Part shown: positions 6,406 through 13,691 of the stretch, in pieces
Position numbering within the stretch: the first letter of the stretch is position 1
Layout: each line of letters starts with the position of its first letter
DNA from: a virus
Direction: 5' to 3' (one strand)
DNA length: 49,710 bases
Virus record (IMG/VR): IMGVR_UViG_3300025667_000007
Coordinates: 1 to 49,710 of that record
Made by a program: the position numbers and the translations under genes
The notes under the pieces: generated by a model
Seen by the model: the letters and a program-made list of their open reading frames with translations, nothing else
Told to the model about the DNA's origin: nothing
Database searches by the model: none

Positions 6406-9400
6406 TTATCCTCTTGAGCCTACTCCCATATGACCTATTCCAGCCGGGGTCTGTGGTGCGTGAGCGGTGGAACCCGCTTGATGTACGTTAGTATTAGTGA
6501 CGCTATTGTTAGGTTGATTTACTACGTTTGTCATTTGACTAGCCGTTCGATTAGCATTCTTATCATCTTGCATTGCCCTAGTGACTAATGCCGATTCGAG
6601 TTGATTCGCATTTACAGAAGTATCTGCTCCTTTCAAATCTTTCGCTTTATCTAAATTTTCCCTCGGTTTCATTGAGGGTGATGATACACTCTGTACAGTG
6701 AAATTTTTCTTGCCATTGAATATAGAATCTTTATCCCCTTCACCATTGAGGATTTTCTCTAGATGTGTATCGTGAGTAAAGATACTGCCTTCCGTTAACA
6801 TAGCGTTTGCGGATTCATCTTGAAGTTTCTTATCTGCAATTCTTCCTTCTAGCATCTCTGCGGTCACTGACTGACCAGTCGTCTTATCTACAAACTTGCC
6901 AGCACCAGCCTGCAAAATTTCCGCACTGAACATCTTTATGGCATCTTGATTTGCCCTCATTTCTGACCTTCGCCTAGTGCCTCTATTATCTCCCTTGCCT
7001 GCTGCCTTAAATCCCTCTCTATGTTTCATCTCTTGTGCTTTTCTATATTCTCTGAATTTATCATAGGTTTCTTTGTCATTCTGTGCCAATTTCATTGCAG
7101 AGAAACTAGTCGCTTGAAGATTATGAGGGTTGTTATTTACTTTTTCTTTTTCTTTATTGACTGTGGGTGCTCCAGGCTTACCAAATTCAAGAGATTCTTT
7201 ACCAAACCAACCTCCATCATCGTGCGTTATTGTTAGTCCATTTTTCTTGGCATCAAGAACTTTCTTCAGCATTTCTTCATCTGCTTTGGACCAAGTCTCT
7301 ACGTCAAGAAGAGCCTGAACTTGTTCTGTAGTTAAATCTTTTAACTTTTCTAAGTCATCGATATCTGCATCACCCCATCCAATGTCTACTGCACCAGCAT
7401 TTTGGGCTTGCTTGGCCAAAACCATATCCATTTCTGCTTTAGTCTCTCCACCTTTACCGCCTTCAGATGCAGACTTTTCTAGTGATGGGTCACCAATTTC
7501 TTTACCGTCAAGGAATAACTCTTCCCCTAATTTCTCGCCACCATATTTTCCCATAAAGTAGCCGATTGCTCCACCGGCAAGTCCGCCGAGTAGAGTTCCA
7601 ACTACTGGAACAACTGAACCAACAGCGGCTCCTGCTAGAGCCATTGAAACTGCCCCTGCTGTTCCAACGTGTTTAGCATTCTTTTCGTCACGATTTAATG
7701 TATCATCGTCCTCTGTTTTAAAGCCTTCATATGCAGTTGCGAGAACAGTCAAAGGAACTGCCAATTTAGTTGCAACTGTTGCCGCACCTTTGAGAGCCGT
7801 TGTCGCAGTAGTTTTTACGATGTCTGGTGTTTTGTTCGCCAAGGCACTCACTGCTTTACCAGTCATATCTGATGTTGCTTTTCCTAAAGATGAATTTGCA
7901 AGGCGAGTCCCTGATAAATTTGGTAACAGAGTCCTAGCGGGTGTAACACCCTTAGTAGCCAATTGTTGAGCATTTTGAGATAATAAGGGAGTAGCACCTG
8001 GTATCTTCTGCGGGACACTATTCAACTTTGGAGTCGATATTTTTTTAGACTCTAATTGGAGTTTAGCCTTTTGGTCTGAAATTAACTTGGCATTTTTAGC
8101 ATCAAGTTTTGCTTGAGCGGCCGCTTCTGCTTTAACTTTCAACTCTAGTTTTGCGGCTTTCTCAAGTTTTAGGTTTCTCTTTATCTCCGCTTCTTGTAAT
8201 CTAACAGCCTTCGCTTTTGCTTCTGCATCCGCAATGGCCAATTTCTGAGCCTTAACTCTCTCTGCTTCAAGTCTAGCCGCGGTTGCTTTTTTGACTTTAG
8301 CCTCTGCTTCTGCTTGGGCAGCCAACTTCGCTTTAGCCTCTTGCTCTAATTTAAGAGCCTTTGATTTTGCTTCTGCATCCGCAATACGTAATTTCTCAGC
8401 CTTAACTCTCTCTGCTTCAATTTTATTAGCAGTTACTTTCCTTGCTTTTGCTTCATCCGCAAGGCGTTGTTTTTCTAGTGCGGCAGCCTTTGCTTTTGCG
8501 TCTGCTTCTATTTTGGCAGCCTTTGCTTTAGCCTCATCTATCTTGGCTTGCTTAAGGCGTGCTTTCTCGGCTTCCTTAACTTTCAATTTTTCAGCATCTT
8601 TAGGGTCAATTTTCATATTGACGCCAGGTATCTTATTAAGTACAGTCTTCAATAACGTAAGCCCAGTTGAAACACCGCCAATTGCCAATGCAATTCTTCC
8701 AAAAGGTCCAGCGAGTACGCTTCCAAGCATACTCATAAAGCCTTTACCTTCTTTCATTAGAGTGGGTGAACTTTTCACCTTACCTAAAAGAGCACCACCC
8801 TTTTTATCTCTACGGTCTTCTAATGCACGCCTTTCCGCTTTAATTTCTCGCATTTCTCGGCGTTCATCTAACTCTAATTCTGCTGTTTCAATCTCTAGCA
8901 ACTCTTGTAGAGCAGGACTTGTGACTGACATACTATCGCCATTAATGACACCAGATATAGGGTTGTTGCCCTCTGCTGTAGGACTAGGAGAACCATCATC
9001 TCCTGCAGGTGCATTCATTTTGACTTTATTTGGAGTACCTTTTTGACGACCGCCAGTCTTTTTCCTCTTTGACTTCTGGGCTTTCTCAGCATCGGATACC
9101 ATCTTATCGTTTGTAGCGGTAGCCTCTGTTTCCTCTTGCTCAGTAGCCCCAGCCTTAAATCCTCTAATTGAATCAAGAGCGGCTTGCCATCCGTCTGAGT
9201 GCATACGAAGGAATGCTTCATCTCTAGCAGTAGCGGCTATCTTATCTTCTTTACGTTTCTTATCATCCGCTTTCTTCTTTATCTTGCCTCGCAACCTATC
9301 GGCTCGTGCAGTAGCACTGCCCATTCCCAAAGCGCCAGCAACTTTATCTTTTTGCTTCTTGAGATTTTCTTTCTGGTCACCTATAAGTTTATAAGTAGCC

Positions 9401-9432
9401 ATCATTTTCATTAATGTGTCAGCGCCTGCCAT
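6406..9432 (-). CDS. Probable tail tape-measure protein (1008 residues)
   Basis: A long, low-complexity helical protein. Residues 1-110 are basic and helical; about 125-140 hold a GGRQKGTPNK element like an AT-hook; 231-268 are hydrophobic with glycines; about 280-460 form an Ala/Lys/Glu coiled coil with an internal 50-residue repeat; 588-631 are a strongly hydrophobic glycine-zipper segment (AGAAVGSVVP, LLGGLAGGAIGYFMG); the rest is polar. Such coiled coil plus hydrophobic patches are typical of tape measures. The key support is context: it directly follows the tube-fold gene and the gp26-like gene with a frameshift extension, the usual place of the tape measure. Using the tape-measure rule of about 1.5 angstrom per residue, a tail near 150 nm would follow. 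No similarity to T4 gp29 was evident by eye. Confidence 0.6.
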   Translation of the reverse strand: MAGADTLMKMMATYKLIGDQKENLKKQKDKVAGALGMGSATARADRLRGKIKKKADDKKRKEDKIAATARDEAFLRMHSDGWQAALDSIRGFKAGATEQEETEATATNDKMVSDAEKAQKSKRKKTGGRQKGTPNKVKMNAPAGDDGSPSPTAEGNNPISGVINGDSMSVTSPALQELLEIETAELELDERREMREIKAERRALEDRRDKKGGALLGKVKSSPTLMKEGKGFMSMLGSVLAGPFGRIALAIGGVSTGLTLLKTVLNKIPGVNMKIDPKDAEKLKVKEAEKARLKQAKIDEAKAKAAKIEADAKAKAAALEKQRLADEAKARKVTANKIEAERVKAEKLRIADAEAKSKALKLEQEAKAKLAAQAEAEAKVKKATAARLEAERVKAQKLAIADAEAKAKAVRLQEAEIKRNLKLEKAAKLELKVKAEAAAQAKLDAKNAKLISDQKAKLQLESKKISTPKLNSVPQKIPGATPLLSQNAQQLATKGVTPARTLLPNLSGTRLANSSLGKATSDMTGKAVSALANKTPDIVKTTATTALKGAATVATKLAVPLTVLATAYEGFKTEDDDTLNRDEKNAKHVGTAGAVSMALAGAAVGSVVPVVGTLLGGLAGGAIGYFMGKYGGEKLGEELFLDGKEIGDPSLEKSASEGGKGGETKAEMDMVLAKQAQNAGAVDIGWGDADIDDLEKLKDLTTEQVQALLDVETWSKADEEMLKKVLDAKKNGLTITHDDGGWFGKESLEFGKPGAPTVNKEKEKVNNNPHNLQATSFSAMKLAQNDKETYDKFREYRKAQEMKHREGFKAAGKGDNRGTRRRSEMRANQDAIKMFSAEILQAGAGKFVDKTTGQSVTAEMLEGRIADKKLQDESANAMLTEGSIFTHDTHLEKILNGEGDKDSIFNGKKNFTVQSVSSPSMKPRENLDKAKDLKGADTSVNANQLESALVTRAMQDDKNANRTASQMTNVVNQPNNSVTNTNVHQAGSTAHAPQTPAGIGHMGVGSRG
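8221..8420. repeat. Direct repeat of about 50 bp inside the coiled-coil region
   Basis: Positions 8221-8270 and 8371-8420 are near identical, offset by 150 bp (50 codons), with differences limited to a few bases around 8235-8248. They encode the elements EAERVKAEKLRIADAEAK and EAERVKAQKLAIADAEAK of the probable tape measure. This looks like an in-frame duplication that lengthened the coiled coil. Confidence 0.75.
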
Positions 9433-9448
9433 ATCTTTTTCTACCTAT

Positions 9449-9628
9449 CTAAGTTTTATTGTGTCGTTCTTTTTCTTCTTCTAAATGTGCTACCAATAGA
9501 CGAACATATATGTCACGTTCATATGGTATCATATTCTCTAGGTCTGAAAGACTATAATTGTGGTGTTGCATAAGTTGAAAGTTCGTCTTATAGTGGTTAA
9601 CTAGCGAATCATAACTTATGCAAAGCCG
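9449..9628 (-). CDS. -1 frameshift extension of the gp26-like gene (GT-type)
   Basis: An open -1 frame of 59 codons starts at the slippery site in the preceding gene and ends at TAG 9449-9451. Fusion would give a 307-residue product: residues 1-248 of the gp26-like protein plus 59. The only useful internal start is ATG 9571-9569, giving 40 residues, but it has no Shine-Dalgarno sequence and is buried in the 3' arm of an 11-bp stem, so independent initiation looks poor. The extension is helical and acidic, with NYSLSDLENMIPYERDIYV and an EEEKER end. By position it matches the T domain of lambda gpGT, which binds the tape measure. Expression by frameshift is inferred from sequence signals, not shown. 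Confidence 0.7.
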   Translation of the reverse strand, partial: RLCISYDSLVNHYKTNFQLMQHHNYSLSDLENMIPYERDIYVRLLVAHLEEEKERHNKT

Positions 9629-9634
9629 AAAAAA
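9566..9634 (-). promoter_or_regulatory. Programmed -1 ribosomal frameshift signal
   Basis: On the minus strand the slippery heptamer T TTT TTC (9634-9628) is in the correct phase (codons TTT TTC). Four bases later begins a perfect 11-bp inverted repeat, TTGCATAAGTT (9623-9613) with AACTTATGCAA (9576-9566), and a 36-base loop. The zero-frame stop (9618-9616) lies in the 5' arm. Slippery site, short spacer and stem are the standard parts of a -1 signal. Confidence 0.72.
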
Positions 9635-10371
9635 TCTTCTAGGCCCTCCAATTTCACCTCTTCAACATACCCACATTTAGAACACTTATAATCTAAGGTG
9701 TGTCTCAATTGCGGTTGCATCTTGAAGTATTCCTTAATTTTATCAAAAACATCTTCCGACAAATTCTCTACAAACTCTGACAACTCTGCCTTAGATGTCT
9801 CAGAGCCCTTATAAACTCCTTCTGGGTCAAATACATAATCAATTGAATCTACGATAACCTTAAACATCTTTTCAATAGTGTCTTCTTCATTATCGTGGTA
9901 CTGTAACTCTGCCGTAGTTAGGTATTTAAATTGAATACCAACGTGTTCATTCAACATTATCTTTGAGTAGTCTTTATCAGGAAACTCAATCTTAATATCG
10001 TCAATCTTAATCGGGAACGTATCTACACTACCACAAGTTTTACCTTCATCACCGTCTGGTTGATTACACGTAAATGACGGTTCAATAGTATCTCCCCTAC
10101 TCTTTGCCCTAATGTTCAAAAACAGAAAGTCTACATCAAATGGTGGTAGTTTAGCACCATCAATCTTTCCATCTGTACAATTAGAGATAACCCTTACAAT
10201 CACATCCCTTACTGCATTAGCAAAGTCTAATCCCTTTAGTTCTTTTGCTGTCTCCATTGCTGTCAAAAGAATTTTCTCTTCTTTCACAAGAAATGGTCTA
10301 TATGTTACACTGTCTCCAGTAGACGGTAATTTCAATTTGTAAATCGGTGTTTCGATTTTAGGTAAAGCCAT
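9616..10371 (-). CDS. 26: Baseplate hub assembly protein, gp26-like (T4_baseplate family); tail assembly chaperone G-type
   Basis: A 251-residue protein starting ALPKIETPIYKLKLPSTG, then TYRPFLVKEEKILLTAME, the hallmark N-terminus of the T4_baseplate family that includes gp26-type proteins of marine T4-like phages. Four cysteines (C102, C113, C230, C233) probably form a zinc site. I chose ATG 10371, with GGAG eight bases upstream, over the GTG at 10380. The last codons contain a -1 frameshift signal leading to an extension. Its place between a tube-fold gene and the tape measure, with that frameshift, suggests it acts as the tail assembly chaperone that holds the tape measure during tube polymerisation. 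The family call is fairly firm; the chaperone role is inferred. Confidence 0.75.
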   Translation of the reverse strand: MALPKIETPIYKLKLPSTGDSVTYRPFLVKEEKILLTAMETAKELKGLDFANAVRDVIVRVISNCTDGKIDGAKLPPFDVDFLFLNIRAKSRGDTIEPSFTCNQPDGDEGKTCGSVDTFPIKIDDIKIEFPDKDYSKIMLNEHVGIQFKYLTTAELQYHDNEEDTIEKMFKVIVDSIDYVFDPEGVYKGSETSKAELSEFVENLSEDVFDKIKEYFKMQPQLRHTLDYKCSKCGYVEEVKLEGLEDFFGFA

Positions 10372-10399
10372 AATTATCACTCCATAATATTAATTAAAT

Positions 10400-11017
10400 T
10401 TAGGTGGCGTCTTGCAGAAGTTTAGAATTGCCTGCTTTTAGCCAAGTATCTTCAGTCTTGCCAGACCATACATAGTCTCTGAAGGAAAATGTTACATTGA
10501 AGGAAGCAACTTCAGAACTTTCTCCCCAAGCGAATTCTATTGGTCCCACGTTAGTCGGATATGCTTCTTCTAATGTTACGTGTACCGTATCTTCCTGGCC
10601 TTGTCTGTTTAAAGGTATAATATCAACTGCTCCAACATAAGTATCGTAATATGATAGGGTGTACTTTTGTCTATCTGTCTCTTTTACACGACCCATAATA
10701 GCAGAAATCCATCCCTCAAAGAACCTGTGTTCTAGATGATTAGGACTACATACAAAGGAAATTGCTACCGTGTCTACAATCAAATCATTTGCAACTTTAA
10801 ATACTGGTCCGAATCGTCTTGCCTCAATAGTACCTAGAGACTTACCAGGTAGAGTCACACTTTTCGCACGATACGCCAAGTCGTTTGTAGTGATTGATTT
10901 CTCTGTTCCGTGGTAGAAAGCCACACCCGCTGGCTTGGTTATCTGTACAGAATATAAATTCGTTCGGGCATAGTCGCCACGTTCTTTCATTTGCTGATTA
11001 AATTCTTTTACGTTCAT
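10400..11017 (-). CDS. Tail-tube-fold protein (gp19/gp54 family)
   Basis: A 205-residue beta-rich protein. It begins with a short helix (MNVKEFNQQMKE), then RTNLYSVQITKP, then AKSVTLPGKSLGTIEARRFGP, and later a YYDTYVGAVDI strand and a closing SFNVTFSFRDYVW. The order of NLY-strand, LPG-turn and FRDY-type end fits the gp19 tube / gp54 initiator fold. It could be the tail tube itself or the tube initiator on the baseplate. Lying just upstream of the frameshifted chaperone-type gene and tape measure favours a tube role. The ATG immediately follows the gp2 stop codon, so translation is probably coupled. Confidence 0.65.
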   Translation of the reverse strand: MNVKEFNQQMKERGDYARTNLYSVQITKPAGVAFYHGTEKSITTNDLAYRAKSVTLPGKSLGTIEARRFGPVFKVANDLIVDTVAISFVCSPNHLEHRFFEGWISAIMGRVKETDRQKYTLSYYDTYVGAVDIIPLNRQGQEDTVHVTLEEAYPTNVGPIEFAWGESSEVASFNVTFSFRDYVWSGKTEDTWLKAGNSKLLQDAT

Positions 11018-11710
11018 TTATTTGCCCCAAACTGATTTAGCAGAAGCGCCAACAAATTTCTGATATGGGAGATATATAACATTTTCCCATTCATTCGCTG
11101 GTGCCTCTAAAAGACTTGTCTTTACGTGCCCATATAAGTATTTATGTATCATCTTCTCGGCCCCGTTAATGTTTCTCACAGCATCCCAACTCAATTTAAA
11201 ATGAGCCTTATCAGACATACTATCTGTATCGCCCTTTTCACTAGCAAATTTCATTATTTTAGATAGAAATTTCGCACGTTCTACAGGAGATAGATAGTGA
11301 AAATTGAGTCCTATGAAGCCATCCTTATATACATCTAATACTACAATGAGAGGGAATCTATCCCAGTATGGTAGTGTTTTCTTATGTTTTGCATCATATC
11401 CGAATGTGAACATTCGTCCTGGCTTGAGAACTGCACGTTTCTTCATACCCTTAGCGGATTCACCAACTTTAGTCTTAAACCAAGCGGCACTCCTCTTAGC
11501 CTTAGTTGCCTTAGAGCCTCGTTTAGGAGTTTGTGCTAATGTGTTTAACTCTGCACCAATTGCCTTACGAGCCATCTGACTTGTCTTACCAGACTTAGGA
11601 TTTATCTTACCCCATTGCTTACCGAGATAACGATATTTCTGCCCATCACTAGCGACCTTCTCAGTCCCTACAGCGATTTGAATTAGTTTCTTTGCGACTG
11701 CTATTGCCAT
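11018..11710 (-). CDS. 2: DNA end protector protein gp2
   Basis: A 230-residue basic protein. The central block GRMFTFGYDAKHKKTLPYWD, followed by FPLIVVLDVYKDGFIGLN and HYLSP, is the pattern I associate with T4-like gp2. The N-terminal third is Lys/Arg-rich. gp2 caps packaged DNA ends in the head and protects injected DNA from host RecBCD. The neighbour upstream is gp4, and genes 2 and 4 are also adjacent in T4, which supports the call. AAGG precedes the ATG, inside the end of gene 4. Confidence 0.72.
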   Translation of the reverse strand: MAIAVAKKLIQIAVGTEKVASDGQKYRYLGKQWGKINPKSGKTSQMARKAIGAELNTLAQTPKRGSKATKAKRSAAWFKTKVGESAKGMKKRAVLKPGRMFTFGYDAKHKKTLPYWDRFPLIVVLDVYKDGFIGLNFHYLSPVERAKFLSKIMKFASEKGDTDSMSDKAHFKLSWDAVRNINGAEKMIHKYLYGHVKTSLLEAPANEWENVIYLPYQKFVGASAKSVWGK

Positions 11711-11711
11711 A

Positions 11712-12152
11712 TTACCTTACCAGATGGTCCTCAGTGAGTATTTTAAATTCCCATTTTCTGTCTTCACAAAATTCTCTAGCCTTATCCCACTTTGCTTCAT
11801 TTACTTTCCACGTTTTTAACTCTCTCAAGTACCTGTACTTGCTTTTCGCTGTCTTGCCCATCTTAGGTGCTTGACACTGTCCCTTTGGTTTAACTTCTAT
11901 TATTATATTACTTATCTTTCCATCTTCACTTAATGATTGAATCCAAAAGTCTGGGAAGTACCTATGAACTTTACCATCAACTGGGCTTACGTATGGAATT
12001 ACGAGTTCTTCGCTATTCCACTTAATTACCTTCTTGCTCGTATCAGCGTATACCATAAATCGTCTTTCCCACGATGACCGATATACTACGTTATCAACTG
12101 CACCAACGTACTTTGAGCGATTCTTAACTTTGTACTTACCTTTATGTGCCAT
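11712..12152 (-). CDS. 4: Head completion protein gp4 (nuclease-like)
   Basis: A 146-residue protein (T4 gp4 about 150). It matches T4 gp4 throughout: KGKYKVKNRSKYVG at the N-terminus, VVYRSSWERRFMVYAD, then W-SEELVIPYVSP, RYFPDFWI, IIEVKPKGQ, and the end FKILTEDHL. The spacing of E (SWERRF), D (PDFW) and E-x-K (IEVKPK) is that of a PD-(D/E)xK nuclease. gp4 finishes the packaged head before tail joining. The ATG has no ribosome site and lies seven bases after a minus-strand TATAAATA box, so its mRNA is probably leaderless. It is the first gene of the minus-strand late unit. Confidence 0.9.
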   Translation of the reverse strand: MAHKGKYKVKNRSKYVGAVDNVVYRSSWERRFMVYADTSKKVIKWNSEELVIPYVSPVDGKVHRYFPDFWIQSLSEDGKISNIIIEVKPKGQCQAPKMGKTAKSKYRYLRELKTWKVNEAKWDKAREFCEDRKWEFKILTEDHLVR

Positions 12153-12158
12153 TACTAT

Positions 12159-12172
12159 TATTTATATAAATA
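12159..12172. promoter_or_regulatory. Head-to-head late promoter pair (14-bp perfect palindrome)
   Basis: TATTTATATAAATA is its own reverse complement. It contains TATAAATA on the plus strand (12165-12172) and on the minus strand (12166-12159), overlapping by two bases. The plus box serves the gp48 unit starting at 12232. The minus box serves gp4, whose ATG starts after only six bases. Confidence 0.8.
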
Positions 12173-12205
12173 GTTCAAAGAGTATCTTTCTAGAGGAAAT
12201 CGACA

Positions 12206-12241
12206 ATGAATTTAAAGATGGAGTATGAATTATGGAAATAA
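12206..12241 (+). CDS. Possible 11-residue leader peptide before gp48
   Basis: ATG 12206 opens MNLKMEYELWK and stops at 12239-12241, overlapping the gp48 start by ten bases in another frame. AGAGGA (12192-12197) lies eight bases upstream, a better site than the GGAG of gp48. It may raise or gate gp48 translation by coupling, or may be chance. No family can be assigned to so short a peptide. Confidence 0.35.
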   Translation: MNLKMEYELWK

Positions 12242-13182
12242 ATGGTTTGAGTGGAGGAGCAATGGGACCAGAAGCAGTTCTCTCGCCATCCACAAAACGG
12301 CCCCAAGGCGCAGTCCCATTTAAATTCCCTTTAGAACCTATTAGTGCTGGCAACTTCTGGACAAAAATCACAGTGAGTTCTTGGGCCCCAAAAGGGGTTA
12401 CTGCAGGAGTTAAGGGACAAAATCACTCATTGGCAGGATATCATCTAGCAGACATTTGGTTGCCAATGCCACTGACACTTGGAACTGGATATAATCAGAA
12501 CTTCTCTGAAGCAGGAGATATGATGGTCAATAGAGCGATTGGCTCTGGTGATGGTGTCGTTGGCGCACTTGAAGCCGCACTTGGTACTGCTAAAGCCACA
12601 GGTGCTCAAGCAGGAAAAGAAGTAGTCAATGTTGTTGAAAACTTAGGTGTTTCAATGAACGCTTCCGCTAAGATGAGTCACGCTTCTGTAATCAATCAGA
12701 ATCAAGGATTAGTGTACGATGGTGCTACATTACGTAGCCACACATTATCTTGGAGAATGACGCCAAAAAATGAAGACGAGCAAACGGCTATCACTGAAAT
12801 TGTAAACGTATTGAAAGCATACGCAAGTCCAGCCGTTGCAGGGTTTTGGGGTGGTAAAGACACTACAGAGGAGGCAGCCGCTAAGGCTAAGGCTAAGAAA
12901 GACTCTCTCCAGAAGGCAAGTGGTGATAATAAAGAAATATTCAGAAAGATGGGCAGGCTATCAATACCCCCTACTGTCGCAGTTGAATTCTGGTATAAGG
13001 ATGATATTAATCCTTTCTTATTTAAAATTAAAGATTCGTTCATATTGAGTGTTGAAGTGAATTATACTCCAACAGGAACGTGGAATGCTTATGAAGATGG
13101 TGCACCTGTTGAAACACAACTGACACTCAACATAAAAGAAAATTCAATAGTGACACACGAAGAAATAGAGGGAGGTTACTAA
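12232..13182 (+). CDS. 48: Baseplate tail-tube cap/initiator (gp48/gp54 family)
   Basis: A 316-residue protein. The segment VYDGATLRSHTLSWRMTPKN, then DEQTAITEIVNVLKAYASP, and later IPPTVAVEFWYKDD, are typical of the gp48/gp54 family that sits on the hub and starts the tail tube. The N-terminus, with the repeated PLEPISAGNFW and an AGYHLADIWLPMP stretch, is also typical. gp48 and gp54 are related; I favour gp48 because the next gene is gp53 and because a separate tube-fold gene lies on the minus strand. GGAG lies eight bases before the ATG. The stop overlaps the gp53 start (TAATG). It is the first gene after the late box at 12165-12172. Confidence 0.75.
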   Translation: MEINGLSGGAMGPEAVLSPSTKRPQGAVPFKFPLEPISAGNFWTKITVSSWAPKGVTAGVKGQNHSLAGYHLADIWLPMPLTLGTGYNQNFSEAGDMMVNRAIGSGDGVVGALEAALGTAKATGAQAGKEVVNVVENLGVSMNASAKMSHASVINQNQGLVYDGATLRSHTLSWRMTPKNEDEQTAITEIVNVLKAYASPAVAGFWGGKDTTEEAAAKAKAKKDSLQKASGDNKEIFRKMGRLSIPPTVAVEFWYKDDINPFLFKIKDSFILSVEVNYTPTGTWNAYEDGAPVETQLTLNIKENSIVTHEEIEGGY

Positions 13183-13685
13183 TGTCAAAATATACACATA
13201 TGCTCCCTAAGTTACAGTATAATGGAGTTACTATAGCAGACATTACTCATAGAATTGATATGCTCAAGGAAGTATCAAAATTCCAAGCAATGTACTATGA
13301 GATACGAATTTCAGAAGAAATGACTCCTGAGAAGGTAGCAGAGGACGTGTATGGTGACCAAGATTTGTGGTGGGTTGTATGCACAATCAACAAAGTCATT
13401 GACCCATTCTATGATTGGGTTAAACGTGAACACGAGGTATATCGATATACTGATTTAGCATATGCCAATAGGTATGATATTCATCACTATGAAGACCAAA
13501 ATTACGTACAGTATCCCACTGACAGTCCTGAGAACGATAGAGTACCAATTACTAATTTAGACTGGGAAATTTATAAAAACGATAAACTAAGGAGTATAAT
13601 GCTTCTCAAACCAGAACACATTCCAAAGGTTGTAGAGGAATTTAAGAGTTGGATGAGAAACACTAAACCTCAAGTACAGGAATAA
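13182..13685 (+). CDS. 53: Baseplate wedge protein gp53
   Basis: A 167-residue protein with the gp53 core KVAEDVYGDQDLWWVVCTIN followed by DPFYDW and a Tyr-rich stretch (YRYTDLAYANRY). gp53 sits at the inner wedge and links wedges during baseplate assembly; it has a LysM-like fold in T4. The start overlaps the gp48 stop. The family length is about 170-200, so it is complete. Confidence 0.88.
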   Translation: MSKYTHMLPKLQYNGVTIADITHRIDMLKEVSKFQAMYYEIRISEEMTPEKVAEDVYGDQDLWWVVCTINKVIDPFYDWVKREHEVYRYTDLAYANRYDIHHYEDQNYVQYPTDSPENDRVPITNLDWEIYKNDKLRSIMLLKPEHIPKVVEEFKSWMRNTKPQVQE

Positions 13686-13691
13686 TATATT

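Noticed and set aside
8291-9046. 251-codon plus-strand open frame opposite the tape measure
   Set aside because: It is the antisense of an Ala/Lys-rich coiled coil, which by composition gives long Ala/Ser/Phe frames. No ribosome site or family pattern.
11139-11146. CATAAATA (minus strand) inside gp2
   Set aside because: One base off consensus, inside a coding region and 120 bases before the next gene.
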